A stretch of 33,010 nt of DNA. Source: Pyrinomonadaceae bacterium (GTDB lineage: Bacteria; Acidobacteriota; Blastocatellia; Pyrinomonadales; Pyrinomonadaceae). Position numbers and translations under genes: made by a program. The stretch spans positions 1 through 33,010 of the forward strand of contig JAIBCA010000054.1 of NCBI GenBank assembly GCA_019694345.1, written 5' to 3'. Below the pieces are notes generated by a model that was not told the DNA's origin, did not search any database, and was given only the letters and a program-made list of their open reading frames with translations. Positions 1 through 5,725 of this stretch are shown piece after piece; position 1 is the stretch's first letter, and every line of letters starts with the position of its first letter.

Positions 1-128
1 ACATCGACAAGCTGCGTGTCGATCCGGATGACCTCATCCTTGCCGGCGGGCGGATTGACCTGTGATGTAGCGGCCCGGCCGGCCATGAGCACGATCATTA
101 CCAGAAAAAGCGTGTTGATTATTTTCAT
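1..128 (-). CDS. N-terminal fragment of a secreted protein, probably an acidobacterial VWA-domain protein (runs off the window)
   Basis: Reading the minus strand from the ATG at 126-128 gives 42 codons without a stop before the window edge. The start is MKIINTLFLVMIVLMAGRA, a Sec-type signal peptide with a short basic head and hydrophobic core, followed by a Ser/Gln-rich cleavage zone. The next segment, around 'DEVIRIDTQLVDV', resembles the first strand before the von Willebrand A domain in the acidobacterial VWFA-domain family (TIGR03436 type), where an 'i-rv-t-lV-v-v' strand follows the signal peptide. A GAGG ribosome site lies about nine bases before the ATG. The signal peptide and open frame are seen directly. 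The VWA assignment is inference from about a dozen residues and needs the rest of the gene. Confidence 0.55.
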   Translation of the reverse strand, partial: MKIINTLFLVMIVLMAGRAATSQVNPPAGKDEVIRIDTQLVD

Positions 129-357
129 AGCCGCAAACCTCACTGCGATCCAGGCAAATTGTAACAAAAATTTGATGCCGGCCGCGGCCGTTTCGCTGCG
201 TTATTGACTAGTAATATCAGCTTTATGTGCTATTCTGTCGGAAAGCAATTTTGTGTTTTGAATGGGTCATTTGGAATATAGGTGTGACCGTCAGTTGCTC
301 CAATTTTCGAATGACAAAGAATCTGCAGCCCTCGGTGGGTCAAGAAAGGGAAAAGTT

Positions 358-1998
358 ATGATCAGAAAATCTATTTTGAGTTCGTTTATAGCAGCCGCAG
401 CGTTTGCGGCTTTGGTGGTGAGCACGAACGTGCTTGCCGGCGGCGATGGCGGCGCAAAGAGCACGTCGGACGCTCCGTCGGCATCAACGACACTGGTGAT
501 CAGCCAGGTCTATGGCGGCGGCGGTGCAACCTCGGGTACGCCGACCTACTTGAAGGATTATGTTGAACTGAAGAACATATCTTCGTCACCCCAATCATTG
601 AATGGACTGTCGTTGTACTATGGTTCAGCTACCGGTCAATTCGCGAGTAGTGCCACAAACGCATTCGCACTTCCGAATGTTACTTTGAACCCCGGACAAT
701 ACTATTTCGTGGAGTTGGGCTCTATCGGTACTGTGGGCGGAGCGTTCCCCATCGTTCCGGATGCTTCGACGACGAACCTTAGCATGTCCGGCACTAACGG
801 TAAAGTAGCTTTGGTTAACGGCCTGCCGGCGAACAGCTGCGGAGCCACCGCGACGCCCTGCACACTGCCGAACGCCCAGATCATCGACGTGGTTGCCTAC
901 GGAACAGCCAACAATGGTGAAGGCGGGACGGCGGTCCCGGTTCTTTCAACGACCACGGGAGCTGTCCGGAAGGGCAATGGATGTACTGATTCAGACAACA
1001 ACCTGAACGATTTCGACGTGATAACGGCACCGGTTCCCCGTAATATGTCAACAACGGCGGCTCCATGTTCCGCGACTCCGGCACAGAACATCATTGATTT
1101 CAATGGTGACGGCAAGACCGACTTCGCGGTCACTCGCAACACCGGCGGCGGCCCGAGCGGCCAGATCACTTGGTTCATCAACTATGCCGGTACGGCAACT
1201 ACCGTTGCCTCAGAGTGGGGCCTGAACGGCGACTTCTTTGTCCCGGTCGACTATGACGGCGACCAGAAGACCGATATAGCAGTTTGGCGGCCGGGTGCGG
1301 CAACCGTGGCCGCATTCTATATTTTGCAAAGTGCAACGAACACCGTTCGTGTCGAACCCTTCGGCCAGACCGGTGACGATCCAAGCGTCGTTGACGACTA
1401 CAACGGCGACGGAAAGGCCGACCTCGCGGTATATCGTGGCGGAGCAAGTGTGGGCGACCCGAGCACGTGGTTCTACCGCACGACCGCGAACGGACCGGTG
1501 ACATATATGCCGTGGGGACAGAATGGTGATTTCCCGGCTCCCGGCGACTATGACGGCGACGGTAAGGCTGATTTTGTCGTTCAGCGGAACAACGGCGGAG
1601 GCCAGGCCAGATTCTGGCGGATGCAGACGACTGCCGGATTTGATTCGGTCGTTTTCGGCACCCCGACCGATGTTATCGTCCCCGGCGACTATGACGGAGA
1701 CGGAAAGACTGACATCGCAACGGTGCGCGGCTCTGCCGGACAGATCAACTGGTATGTACGGCGAAGCTCGACCGGAACGGAAGGGAATAGCCCGTATGCA
1801 GTATTCGGAGCCTCGGCTACGGACTTTGTTGTTCAGGGAGATTACGATGGCGACGGCAAGACCGACGTCGCTGTCTGGCGTCCGAGTGCATCGCCCGGAG
1901 CATCTACGTTCTGGTACCTTGGCACCACAAGTGGTGCTGTCGGCATGCCTTACGGCCAGAACGGAGACTATCCCGTCGCATACTACAATCATCATTGA
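358..1998 (+). CDS. Secreted lamin-tail domain plus FG-GAP/VCBS repeat protein
   Basis: This is a 546-residue exported protein. I chose the ATG at 358 over the in-frame ATG at 262 because it begins a clear signal peptide (MIRKSILSSFIAAAAFAALV, then a cut near Leu-Ala-Gly-Gly) and follows an AAGGGAAAAG ribosome site; the upstream 32 codons look non-coding. Residues about 43-200 resemble a lamin-tail domain (LTD: 'LVISQVYGGGG', 'DYVELKN', 'LSLYY'). From about residue 244 to the end there are six repeats of 40-50 residues, each with a calcium-binding D-x-[DN]-G-D-x-K-[TA]-D loop typical of FG-GAP/VCBS repeats that build a beta-propeller. The protein is presumably extracellular or on the cell surface; ligand unknown. 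It stands alone and is followed by a strong terminator. Frameshift-free and complete. Confidence 0.85.
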   Translation: MIRKSILSSFIAAAAFAALVVSTNVLAGGDGGAKSTSDAPSASTTLVISQVYGGGGATSGTPTYLKDYVELKNISSSPQSLNGLSLYYGSATGQFASSATNAFALPNVTLNPGQYYFVELGSIGTVGGAFPIVPDASTTNLSMSGTNGKVALVNGLPANSCGATATPCTLPNAQIIDVVAYGTANNGEGGTAVPVLSTTTGAVRKGNGCTDSDNNLNDFDVITAPVPRNMSTTAAPCSATPAQNIIDFNGDGKTDFAVTRNTGGGPSGQITWFINYAGTATTVASEWGLNGDFFVPVDYDGDQKTDIAVWRPGAATVAAFYILQSATNTVRVEPFGQTGDDPSVVDDYNGDGKADLAVYRGGASVGDPSTWFYRTTANGPVTYMPWGQNGDFPAPGDYDGDGKADFVVQRNNGGGQARFWRMQTTAGFDSVVFGTPTDVIVPGDYDGDGKTDIATVRGSAGQINWYVRRSSTGTEGNSPYAVFGASATDFVVQGDYDGDGKTDVAVWRPSASPGASTFWYLGTTSGAVGMPYGQNGDYPVAYYNHH

Positions 1999-2020
1999 TC
2001 GGTTGGATAGCCAATGGAAA

Positions 2021-2050
2021 AAGCCTGAGTTGCTCGCAACTCAGGCTTTT
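2021..2050. terminator. Two-way intrinsic terminator
   Basis: A perfect 12-bp stem (AAGCCTGAGTTG / CAACTCAGGCTT) closes a four-base CTCG loop. It has an A-run on its left and a T-run on its right, so it can work for the plus-strand repeat protein and the minus-strand trxA, whose ends face each other here. Confidence 0.9.
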
Positions 2051-2072
2051 CTGTTGTTTTTTCTGCGTCGAG

Positions 2073-2399
2073 TTACAAGTATTTATCGACAACCCTCGAA
2101 ATCGCCTCACGGTTGACCGCACCGACGATCCGCTCCTGTTCCTGACCGCCCTTGAAAACGATCAATGTCGGGATGCCGCGGATACCAAACTGATTCGGCA
2201 CCATCTGGTTCTCGTCGACATTCATCTTAAAGACATCTGCCTTACCGGCATACTCCTCCGCAACGGCTTCGACCGACGGGGCGATCACCCGACAAGGACC
2301 ACACCATTCGGCCCAGAAATCGACCAGAACCGGTTTATCCGATCTTAGTACGTCCGCTTCAAAGTTCGAATCTGTAATTTGTTTAGCAAAAGTTCCCAT
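2073..2399 (-). CDS. trxA: Thioredoxin
   Basis: This 108-residue protein is a classic cytoplasmic thioredoxin that reduces protein disulfides. The active site W-C-G-P-C lies at residues 32-36 (Cys33, Cys36) in the usual 'VDFWAEWCGPCR' setting, and the cis-proline loop 'GIRGIPT' is present. The length matches the family. A ribosome site AGGAG sits seven bases before the ATG. It is likely to have two promoters: a near-consensus one at 2427-2456 and a second overlapped by an Rrf2-type palindrome at 2491-2513. It is the last gene of a minus-strand redox block and may serve as electron donor for the thioredoxin-coupled arsenate reductase encoded at 12025, although a genome normally has several thioredoxins. 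Confidence 0.96.
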   Translation of the reverse strand: MGTFAKQITDSNFEADVLRSDKPVLVDFWAEWCGPCRVIAPSVEAVAEEYAGKADVFKMNVDENQMVPNQFGIRGIPTLIVFKGGQEQERIVGAVNREAISRVVDKYL

Positions 2400-2426
2400 T
2401 GTTAGCTCCTATAAAATATTGCTGAA

Positions 2427-2456
2427 ATTATATCTTAGCCCGGAACGTCATCGCAA
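2427..2456 (-). promoter_or_regulatory. Sigma70-type promoter for trxA
   Basis: On the minus strand TTGCGA (2451-2456), an 18-base spacer and a perfect TATAAT (2427-2432) lie about 30 bases before the trxA start codon. It is clear of the upstream palindrome, so it could give a basal supply of thioredoxin. Confidence 0.55.
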
Positions 2457-2490
2457 AATGCGAATTGACGAACGCTCGACATCTTTTAAT

Positions 2491-2519
2491 ACTGTAACAA
2501 CAATAGTTACAGTTTGCAA
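2491..2519 (-). promoter_or_regulatory. Rrf2-type operator A with an overlapped second trxA promoter
   Basis: ACTGTAAC (2491-2498), seven bases, GTTACAGT (2506-2513) form a perfect 8+7+8 palindrome. On the minus strand a -35 like TTGCAA (2514-2519) abuts it, and 17 bases on TACAGT (2491-2496) fits a -10, so a bound protein would cover spacer and -10. The same palindrome is found in front of the Rrf2 gene and in front of the 5128 leader ORF, which is the reason to assign it to that regulator. Confidence 0.6.
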
Positions 2520-2595
2520 GCCAACTCGAATGTAAATACCGGCTTCAATGCCAACGGGCCGGCCATTGTGGAACCGAATATTGGCGGACTGTTCG

Positions 2596-3603
2596 CTAAT
2601 ATTCGATCACGATCTTGCCGAAGTGTGAGCCGCTCTCCAGATGACGTAGCGCGTCGCCGATCTCTTCAAAACCGAATACACGATCAATCATCGGCCTGAG
2701 TCCGTTTACCGATATAGCCCGGTTCATATCCTCGAACATCGACCTCGAACCAGTGAAAATACCCTGCAGGCGGACCGATTTCATAAAGATATGGACCGGG
2801 TTAAAGCTGCCAGTCGTCAAAGCACCGATCATCGCGATGTGCCCGCCGATCCTCACGGCGTTCAACGATCTGGCGAGAGTACCCGAACCGCCAACCTCGA
2901 CGACGTGATCCACACCGCGCTTACCGGTAAGTTCGAGTACGGCCGCATCCCAATCCTCGCGGGTGCGATAGTTGATGGTCTCATCGGCTCCCATGCTGCG
3001 GAGCCGCTCGATCTTTTCGTCGCTGCCCGAAGTCGCGATCACCCGTGCACCGAACATCTTCGCAAACTGCACCGCAAATATTGAGACTCCGCCAGTGCCC
3101 AGTGTCAGTACTGTCTCACCTGCTTTGAGCCCGCCCGACACCGCCAGCGCATTCCAGGCCGTTATGGCCGCACACGGCAATGTCGCCGCTTCAAGAAATG
3201 TAAGATGCTCGGGTATCTCGACGACCGAGTCTTCATGAAACGCCCCAAATTCACGTAAGACGCCTTCCCATTGCGGCCCGGCGCCGAGCGATGTCCGCCG
3301 CTTAGCCTCGCTTGGCTCGCCGTCAAACCACTGCTGCGCGAAGATCGGCATTACGCGATCGCCTTTCTTCCACTTCTTGACGGCGTCACCTACGGCAACG
3401 ATCTCGCCGGCCCCGTCGGAAAGCGGTATGGCCGGCATCTTCATTCGCGGATTATAGGTGCCGGTTACGACCATATGATCGCGGTAATTTAATGACGCGG
3501 CGTGGAATCTGATCAACACCTCATTGGCGGTCGGCGTCGGCAGATCCCGTTCGGTCAGGTTCAATTTGTCGATTCCGAACTCGGGGATCTCAAATGCTCT
3601 CAT
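2596..3603 (-). CDS. MDR-superfamily NAD(P)-dependent oxidoreductase, quinone-reductase type
   Basis: This 335-residue medium-chain dehydrogenase/reductase starts at MRAFEIPEFG, behind an AAGGA ribosome site; the frame upstream of 3603 looks non-coding. The N-terminal GroES-like domain runs to about residue 130 and the Rossmann domain follows, with the NAD(P) loop 'LGTGGVSIFAVQFAK' at about 168-182. The place where zinc alcohol dehydrogenases carry their catalytic Cys reads 'SLNYRDHMV', so the catalytic zinc site is missing; the structural-zinc cysteines are also absent. That points to the quinone oxidoreductase-like (COG0604) branch, whose members reduce quinones or electrophilic enones. It lies 87 bases after the YceI gene on the same strand, in a block flanked by Rrf2-type operators, so a role in detoxifying electrophiles is plausible but inferred. 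Substrate unknown. Confidence 0.88.
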   Translation of the reverse strand: MRAFEIPEFGIDKLNLTERDLPTPTANEVLIRFHAASLNYRDHMVVTGTYNPRMKMPAIPLSDGAGEIVAVGDAVKKWKKGDRVMPIFAQQWFDGEPSEAKRRTSLGAGPQWEGVLREFGAFHEDSVVEIPEHLTFLEAATLPCAAITAWNALAVSGGLKAGETVLTLGTGGVSIFAVQFAKMFGARVIATSGSDEKIERLRSMGADETINYRTREDWDAAVLELTGKRGVDHVVEVGGSGTLARSLNAVRIGGHIAMIGALTTGSFNPVHIFMKSVRLQGIFTGSRSMFEDMNRAISVNGLRPMIDRVFGFEEIGDALRHLESGSHFGKIVIEY

Positions 3604-3623
3604 ACTATCGTCCTTGGTGATCT

Positions 3624-3674
3624 GCACGGCCGGCCCGTATTCATGCCCGGTTCGGCTTAACGGAGCGGCCGTGC
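3624..3674. repeat. Nine-bp inverted repeat between the YceI and MDR genes
   Basis: GCACGGCCG (3624-3632) and CGGCCGTGC (3666-3674) are perfect inverted copies 33 bases apart in the 87-base gap. No T-run follows on either strand, so this is not a standard terminator. It could be an mRNA hairpin between two co-transcribed genes, or simple GC-rich chance. Confidence 0.4.
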
Positions 3675-3690
3675 GCATCGCCAGATTCTC

Positions 3691-4365
3691 TTATTTCTTC
3701 GCCGCTTTCAGATTCAGCCTCAAAACGACATCATCGCGGATCAGGTCGTCGGCCTTGCCGGCATAGACTATTCCAAAGTCCTTACGGTTTATCGAAAACT
3801 CGCTTTCGACGGCAACGTCGCCCGAACCTATCGTTATTTTTGCAGGAAAGGTCACTGATCTCTTGACCCCGCGGATCTCAAGGTCACCGGTCACGGTAAA
3901 ATTGCCGGCCCCCTTGGCCGCGTCCGCGACGATCTTGTTCGAAACGAAAGACGCCTTTGGAAATTTCTCGACCTCGAAGAAGTCACCGGTCTGAAGGTGT
4001 TTCGTCAGGCCGTCAGCGTCCGTAAATACGCTTTTCATTTCGATCTCGAACAATACGCGGCTGTCCTCAGCCTTGTCGCCGACCAGATCAATGATACCCT
4101 TGAATTCCTTAAAGCCGCCGTCGTGTTTGCCGGTCACCTTTGAGCCGGTAAATTCGATCTTCGATGCAGATGCGTCAACGTTCAGTTCGGTTCCCTTGGC
4201 CTTAAAGTCCGCAAACACATTGGTGGTCGCCGGGGCGGTGTCGGGCTTAGTTGCCGCGTTCGTAGCCGGTGCTGACGTCTGCGCTTTGGGTTTATTGGCT
4301 GCCGGGTCAGCGCACGCTGACATCAAAGCCGCCAAAGAAAGAAGTGTGATTGCCGTTAATTTCAT
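3691..4365 (-). CDS. YceI-family lipoprotein (lipocalin-like polyisoprenoid-binding fold)
   Basis: This 224-residue protein starts at MKLTAITLLSLAALMSAC, chosen because it is a lipoprotein signal (Cys18 after Ser-Ala) with GGAG upstream; the longer frame to 4536 runs into the neighbouring gene. An Ala/Thr/Pro-rich linker spans about residues 20-55. The rest matches YceI: 'VDASASKIEFTGSKV', 'FKGIID', then 'LQTGDFFEVEKFPKASFVS', 'TGDLEIRGVKRSVTFPA' and 'INRKDFGI'. YceI proteins form a beta-barrel that holds isoprenoid or amphiphilic molecules in the periplasm; many are induced by base or oxidative stress. It sits 37 bases after the thioredoxin-fold gene, presumably in one operon under operator C. 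The exact ligand cannot be read from the sequence. Confidence 0.92.
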   Translation of the reverse strand: MKLTAITLLSLAALMSACADPAANKPKAQTSAPATNAATKPDTAPATTNVFADFKAKGTELNVDASASKIEFTGSKVTGKHDGGFKEFKGIIDLVGDKAEDSRVLFEIEMKSVFTDADGLTKHLQTGDFFEVEKFPKASFVSNKIVADAAKGAGNFTVTGDLEIRGVKRSVTFPAKITIGSGDVAVESEFSINRKDFGIVYAGKADDLIRDDVVLRLNLKAAKK

Positions 4366-4402
4366 TATTGTATTTTCTCCGATCTTTTTTTCGTTGTTTT
4401 TT

Positions 4403-5020
4403 TCAGATCCCTTCACCGGCTGCCGCCCGTTTGGCAGTCCAACTCCGTGCGAGTTCCGCGATCTCAAATTGCAGCGAACGGCCCCGATCATCGTTATACC
4501 ATCGCTGAAGCTTTTCGTTGATATCGTTTTTTTCACGGCCGAGCGATCTTAATTCTGTGAAGAGTTCCTGGGCCGCACTGGGTCTCGATCCCCATCGTCC
4601 AAGTACCCTTGATGACGCCTTGTCGATGGCGATAAGCACAGGGATCGACCGGGAACCGTTTGTCAGGAACTGTTCGATCAACTCAGGATATTCGTCACGA
4701 AGAATATATTTGGTTTCTATCCGTTCATTGGCCGAAGCCAACTTTTCGATAACGGGAATATTCTGTGCCGCATCGCCGCACCAGCCTTCGGTAATAACGA
4801 GCCAGTACTGATCCGCATCAAGGTGAGCAAGCTCGTCCCCGGCCTCGGCCTCAAGTTCGACCGTCTTTTCCAGTCTTTTCATACGTTGGCGGTTAAGCTT
4901 TGCGTATCGAAACATCTCGTCGGACTGGATAGGTCCGGTCGTTTTGCCCTCGGCCAAAAGGCCGTCGATCAGCTCAACATATTCCGCGAAAGTCATCGCC
5001 TTTTCAATATACTTTCTCAT
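4403..5020 (-). CDS. Thioredoxin-fold protein with a single active-site cysteine (CGDA type)
   Basis: This 205-residue cytoplasmic protein (no signal peptide) has a helical head (residues 1-65), then a thioredoxin-like core: 'YWLVITEGWCGDAAQNIPVIEKL' places the active Cys81 where Trx has its first Cys, and the second position is Ala. 'SRSIPVLIAID' carries the cis-proline (Pro127). Cys81 is the only cysteine of the protein, so it cannot form an internal disulfide; it may work by mixed disulfides, or as a peroxiredoxin- or bacillithiol-like partner. Similar 'WCGDA' proteins (Thioredoxin_9 group) are known but little studied. The ATG at 5020 follows AGGAAGGG; a second ATG is at codon 9. It is the first full-size gene after the Rrf2-type operator C and the 25-codon ORF. 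Confidence 0.85.
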   Translation of the reverse strand: MRKYIEKAMTFAEYVELIDGLLAEGKTTGPIQSDEMFRYAKLNRQRMKRLEKTVELEAEAGDELAHLDADQYWLVITEGWCGDAAQNIPVIEKLASANERIETKYILRDEYPELIEQFLTNGSRSIPVLIAIDKASSRVLGRWGSRPSAAQELFTELRSLGREKNDINEKLQRWYNDDRGRSLQFEIAELARSWTAKRAAAGEGI

Positions 5021-5050
5021 GATACCCTTCCTGCCAATATTCTCTCCGGG

Positions 5051-5128
5051 TCAAAGACCCATGAACCGCGCAACCAGTCTGAGCAGTTCGACCGCCCTCG
5101 GCGTCCAATTTACTAATATTGCAGTCAT
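5051..5128 (-). CDS. Short ORF of 25 codons, possible leader peptide
   Basis: On the minus strand an ATG at 5126-5128 follows one of the best ribosome sites of the window (AAGGAGGG, six bases before the ATG) and opens 25 codons ending at TGA 5051-5053. The peptide starts MTAILVNWTPRA and ends ARFMGL; it is amphipathic and has no cysteine. It lies between operator C and the thioredoxin-fold gene, 30 bases before that gene's start. A perfect hairpin (GGGTC-TTT-GACCC, 5048-5060) overlaps its stop codon. I recognise no family. It could be a translated leader controlling the next gene, a small functional protein, or the remnant of a lost gene. The coding claim rests only on the ribosome site and position. 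Confidence 0.45.
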   Translation of the reverse strand: MTAILVNWTPRAVELLRLVARFMGL

Positions 5129-5149
5129 AATTCACCCTCCTTCCCACTA

Positions 5150-5172
5150 TCTGTAACCTTTTTTGATACAGA
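5150..5172 (-). promoter_or_regulatory. Rrf2-type operator C before the leader ORF and thioredoxin-fold operon
   Basis: TCTGTAAC (5150-5157), seven bases, GATACAGA (5165-5172): the same 8+7+8 layout as operators A and B with one mismatch. It ends 22 bases upstream of the leader-ORF start codon. A -10 like TACAGA falls in the far arm, as in operator A, but the -35 is poor (GCCACA), so the promoter itself is uncertain. Confidence 0.55.
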
Positions 5173-5187
5173 TGTGGCTAAAAAAAT

Positions 5188-5613
5188 TTAGATCGGCACT
5201 CCTTCGATCTGTTCGATCACATTTTGCAGGTTATACTGCCCTAGCTTTTCGCCGACACTTTTGTCGATCTCCTTCTGCAGGTTGCACAGAACTGCCTCGA
5301 TATTCTTGCCGACCGGGCAATCCTGACTTGGCGATTTGGCGTGCAGAGCAAAAACCTCGCCGCAGGACACCGCTTTATAGATCTCGCAGAGGCTTATCTC
5401 ACTTGGACAACGGGCAAGACGCGTTCCGCCGAACGCCCCCGTTTGTGAGATCACAAGTTTTGCTGCTGACAACTGCCCCAAGAGCCGTCGAATGACGACC
5501 GCATTGGTGTTGACGCTGGCTGCGATACACTCTGATTTGACGTTTGTGTCGCCGGATCTAGCCAGCATCGTCAGAATATGTACTGCCATTGCAAATTGAC
5601 TGTTAGCCGCCAT
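5188..5613 (-). CDS. Rrf2-family transcriptional regulator, YwnA/HypR-like
   Basis: This 141-residue DNA-binding regulator has the Rrf2 winged helix: 'FAMAVHILTMLA' helix, 'SECIAASVNTNAVVIRRLLGQLSAAKLV' recognition region, and the wing 'SQTGAFGGTRLA', then 'ISLCEIYKAV'. The C-terminal half carries 'DCPVGKNIEAVL', the signature of the YwnA/HypR branch. Six cysteines are present (29, 69, 76, 84, 99, 110), but not in the IscR/NsrR three-cysteine cluster pattern, so a thiol-based switch is more likely than an iron-sulfur cluster; HypR of Staphylococcus is known to sense oxidants through two cysteines, and Cys29/Cys99 are the likely counterparts. Its own promoter holds a palindrome over the -10, which predicts self-repression. 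There is no ribosome site; the mRNA seems almost leaderless. Confidence 0.93.
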   Translation of the reverse strand: MAANSQFAMAVHILTMLARSGDTNVKSECIAASVNTNAVVIRRLLGQLSAAKLVISQTGAFGGTRLARCPSEISLCEIYKAVSCGEVFALHAKSPSQDCPVGKNIEAVLCNLQKEIDKSVGEKLGQYNLQNVIEQIEGVPI

Positions 5614-5614
5614 A

Positions 5615-5653
5615 TCTGTAACAAGTATAGTTACAGAGCCGGCAACTTGTCAA
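5615..5653 (-). promoter_or_regulatory. rrf2 promoter with operator B over the -10
   Basis: On the minus strand TTGACA (5648-5653), 18 bases and TATACT (5624-5629) make a strong promoter. The -10 lies exactly in the spacer of the palindrome TCTGTAAC-N7-GTTACAGA (5615-5637, perfect 8+8). Transcription should start near 5616-5617, only three or four bases before the ATG at 5611-5613. Confidence 0.75.
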
Positions 5654-5668
5654 GTGGCTAACAACGCG

Positions 5669-5697
5669 AAAAAGCCGGAGCACCTCAATGCTCCGGC
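5669..5697 (-). terminator. Intrinsic terminator of the lytic transglycosylase gene
   Basis: A perfect nine-bp stem (GCCGGAGCA / TGCTCCGGC) with a six-base loop is followed on the minus strand by five T residues, 29 bases after the stop codon at 5726. Confidence 0.9.
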
Positions 5698-5725
5698 CGA
5701 TCGATCATTACCTATTAATACTCCG

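Noticed and set aside
262..357. Upstream extension of the repeat protein to the ATG at 262
   Set aside because: It would bury the signal peptide behind 32 unlikely residues, and the ribosome site is at 344-353, fitting the ATG at 358.
1210..1995. Minus-strand open frame of 261 codons under the repeat protein
   Set aside because: It mirrors the repeated Asp-Gly-Asp codons of the plus-strand gene; its periodic Val/Ala runs are a shadow of those repeats.
5174..5203. Possible terminator after rrf2 (AGATCG / CGATCT stem with T-run)
   Set aside because: The stem is only six bp with a nine-base loop inside the last codons; it is too weak to list, though the T-run is real.
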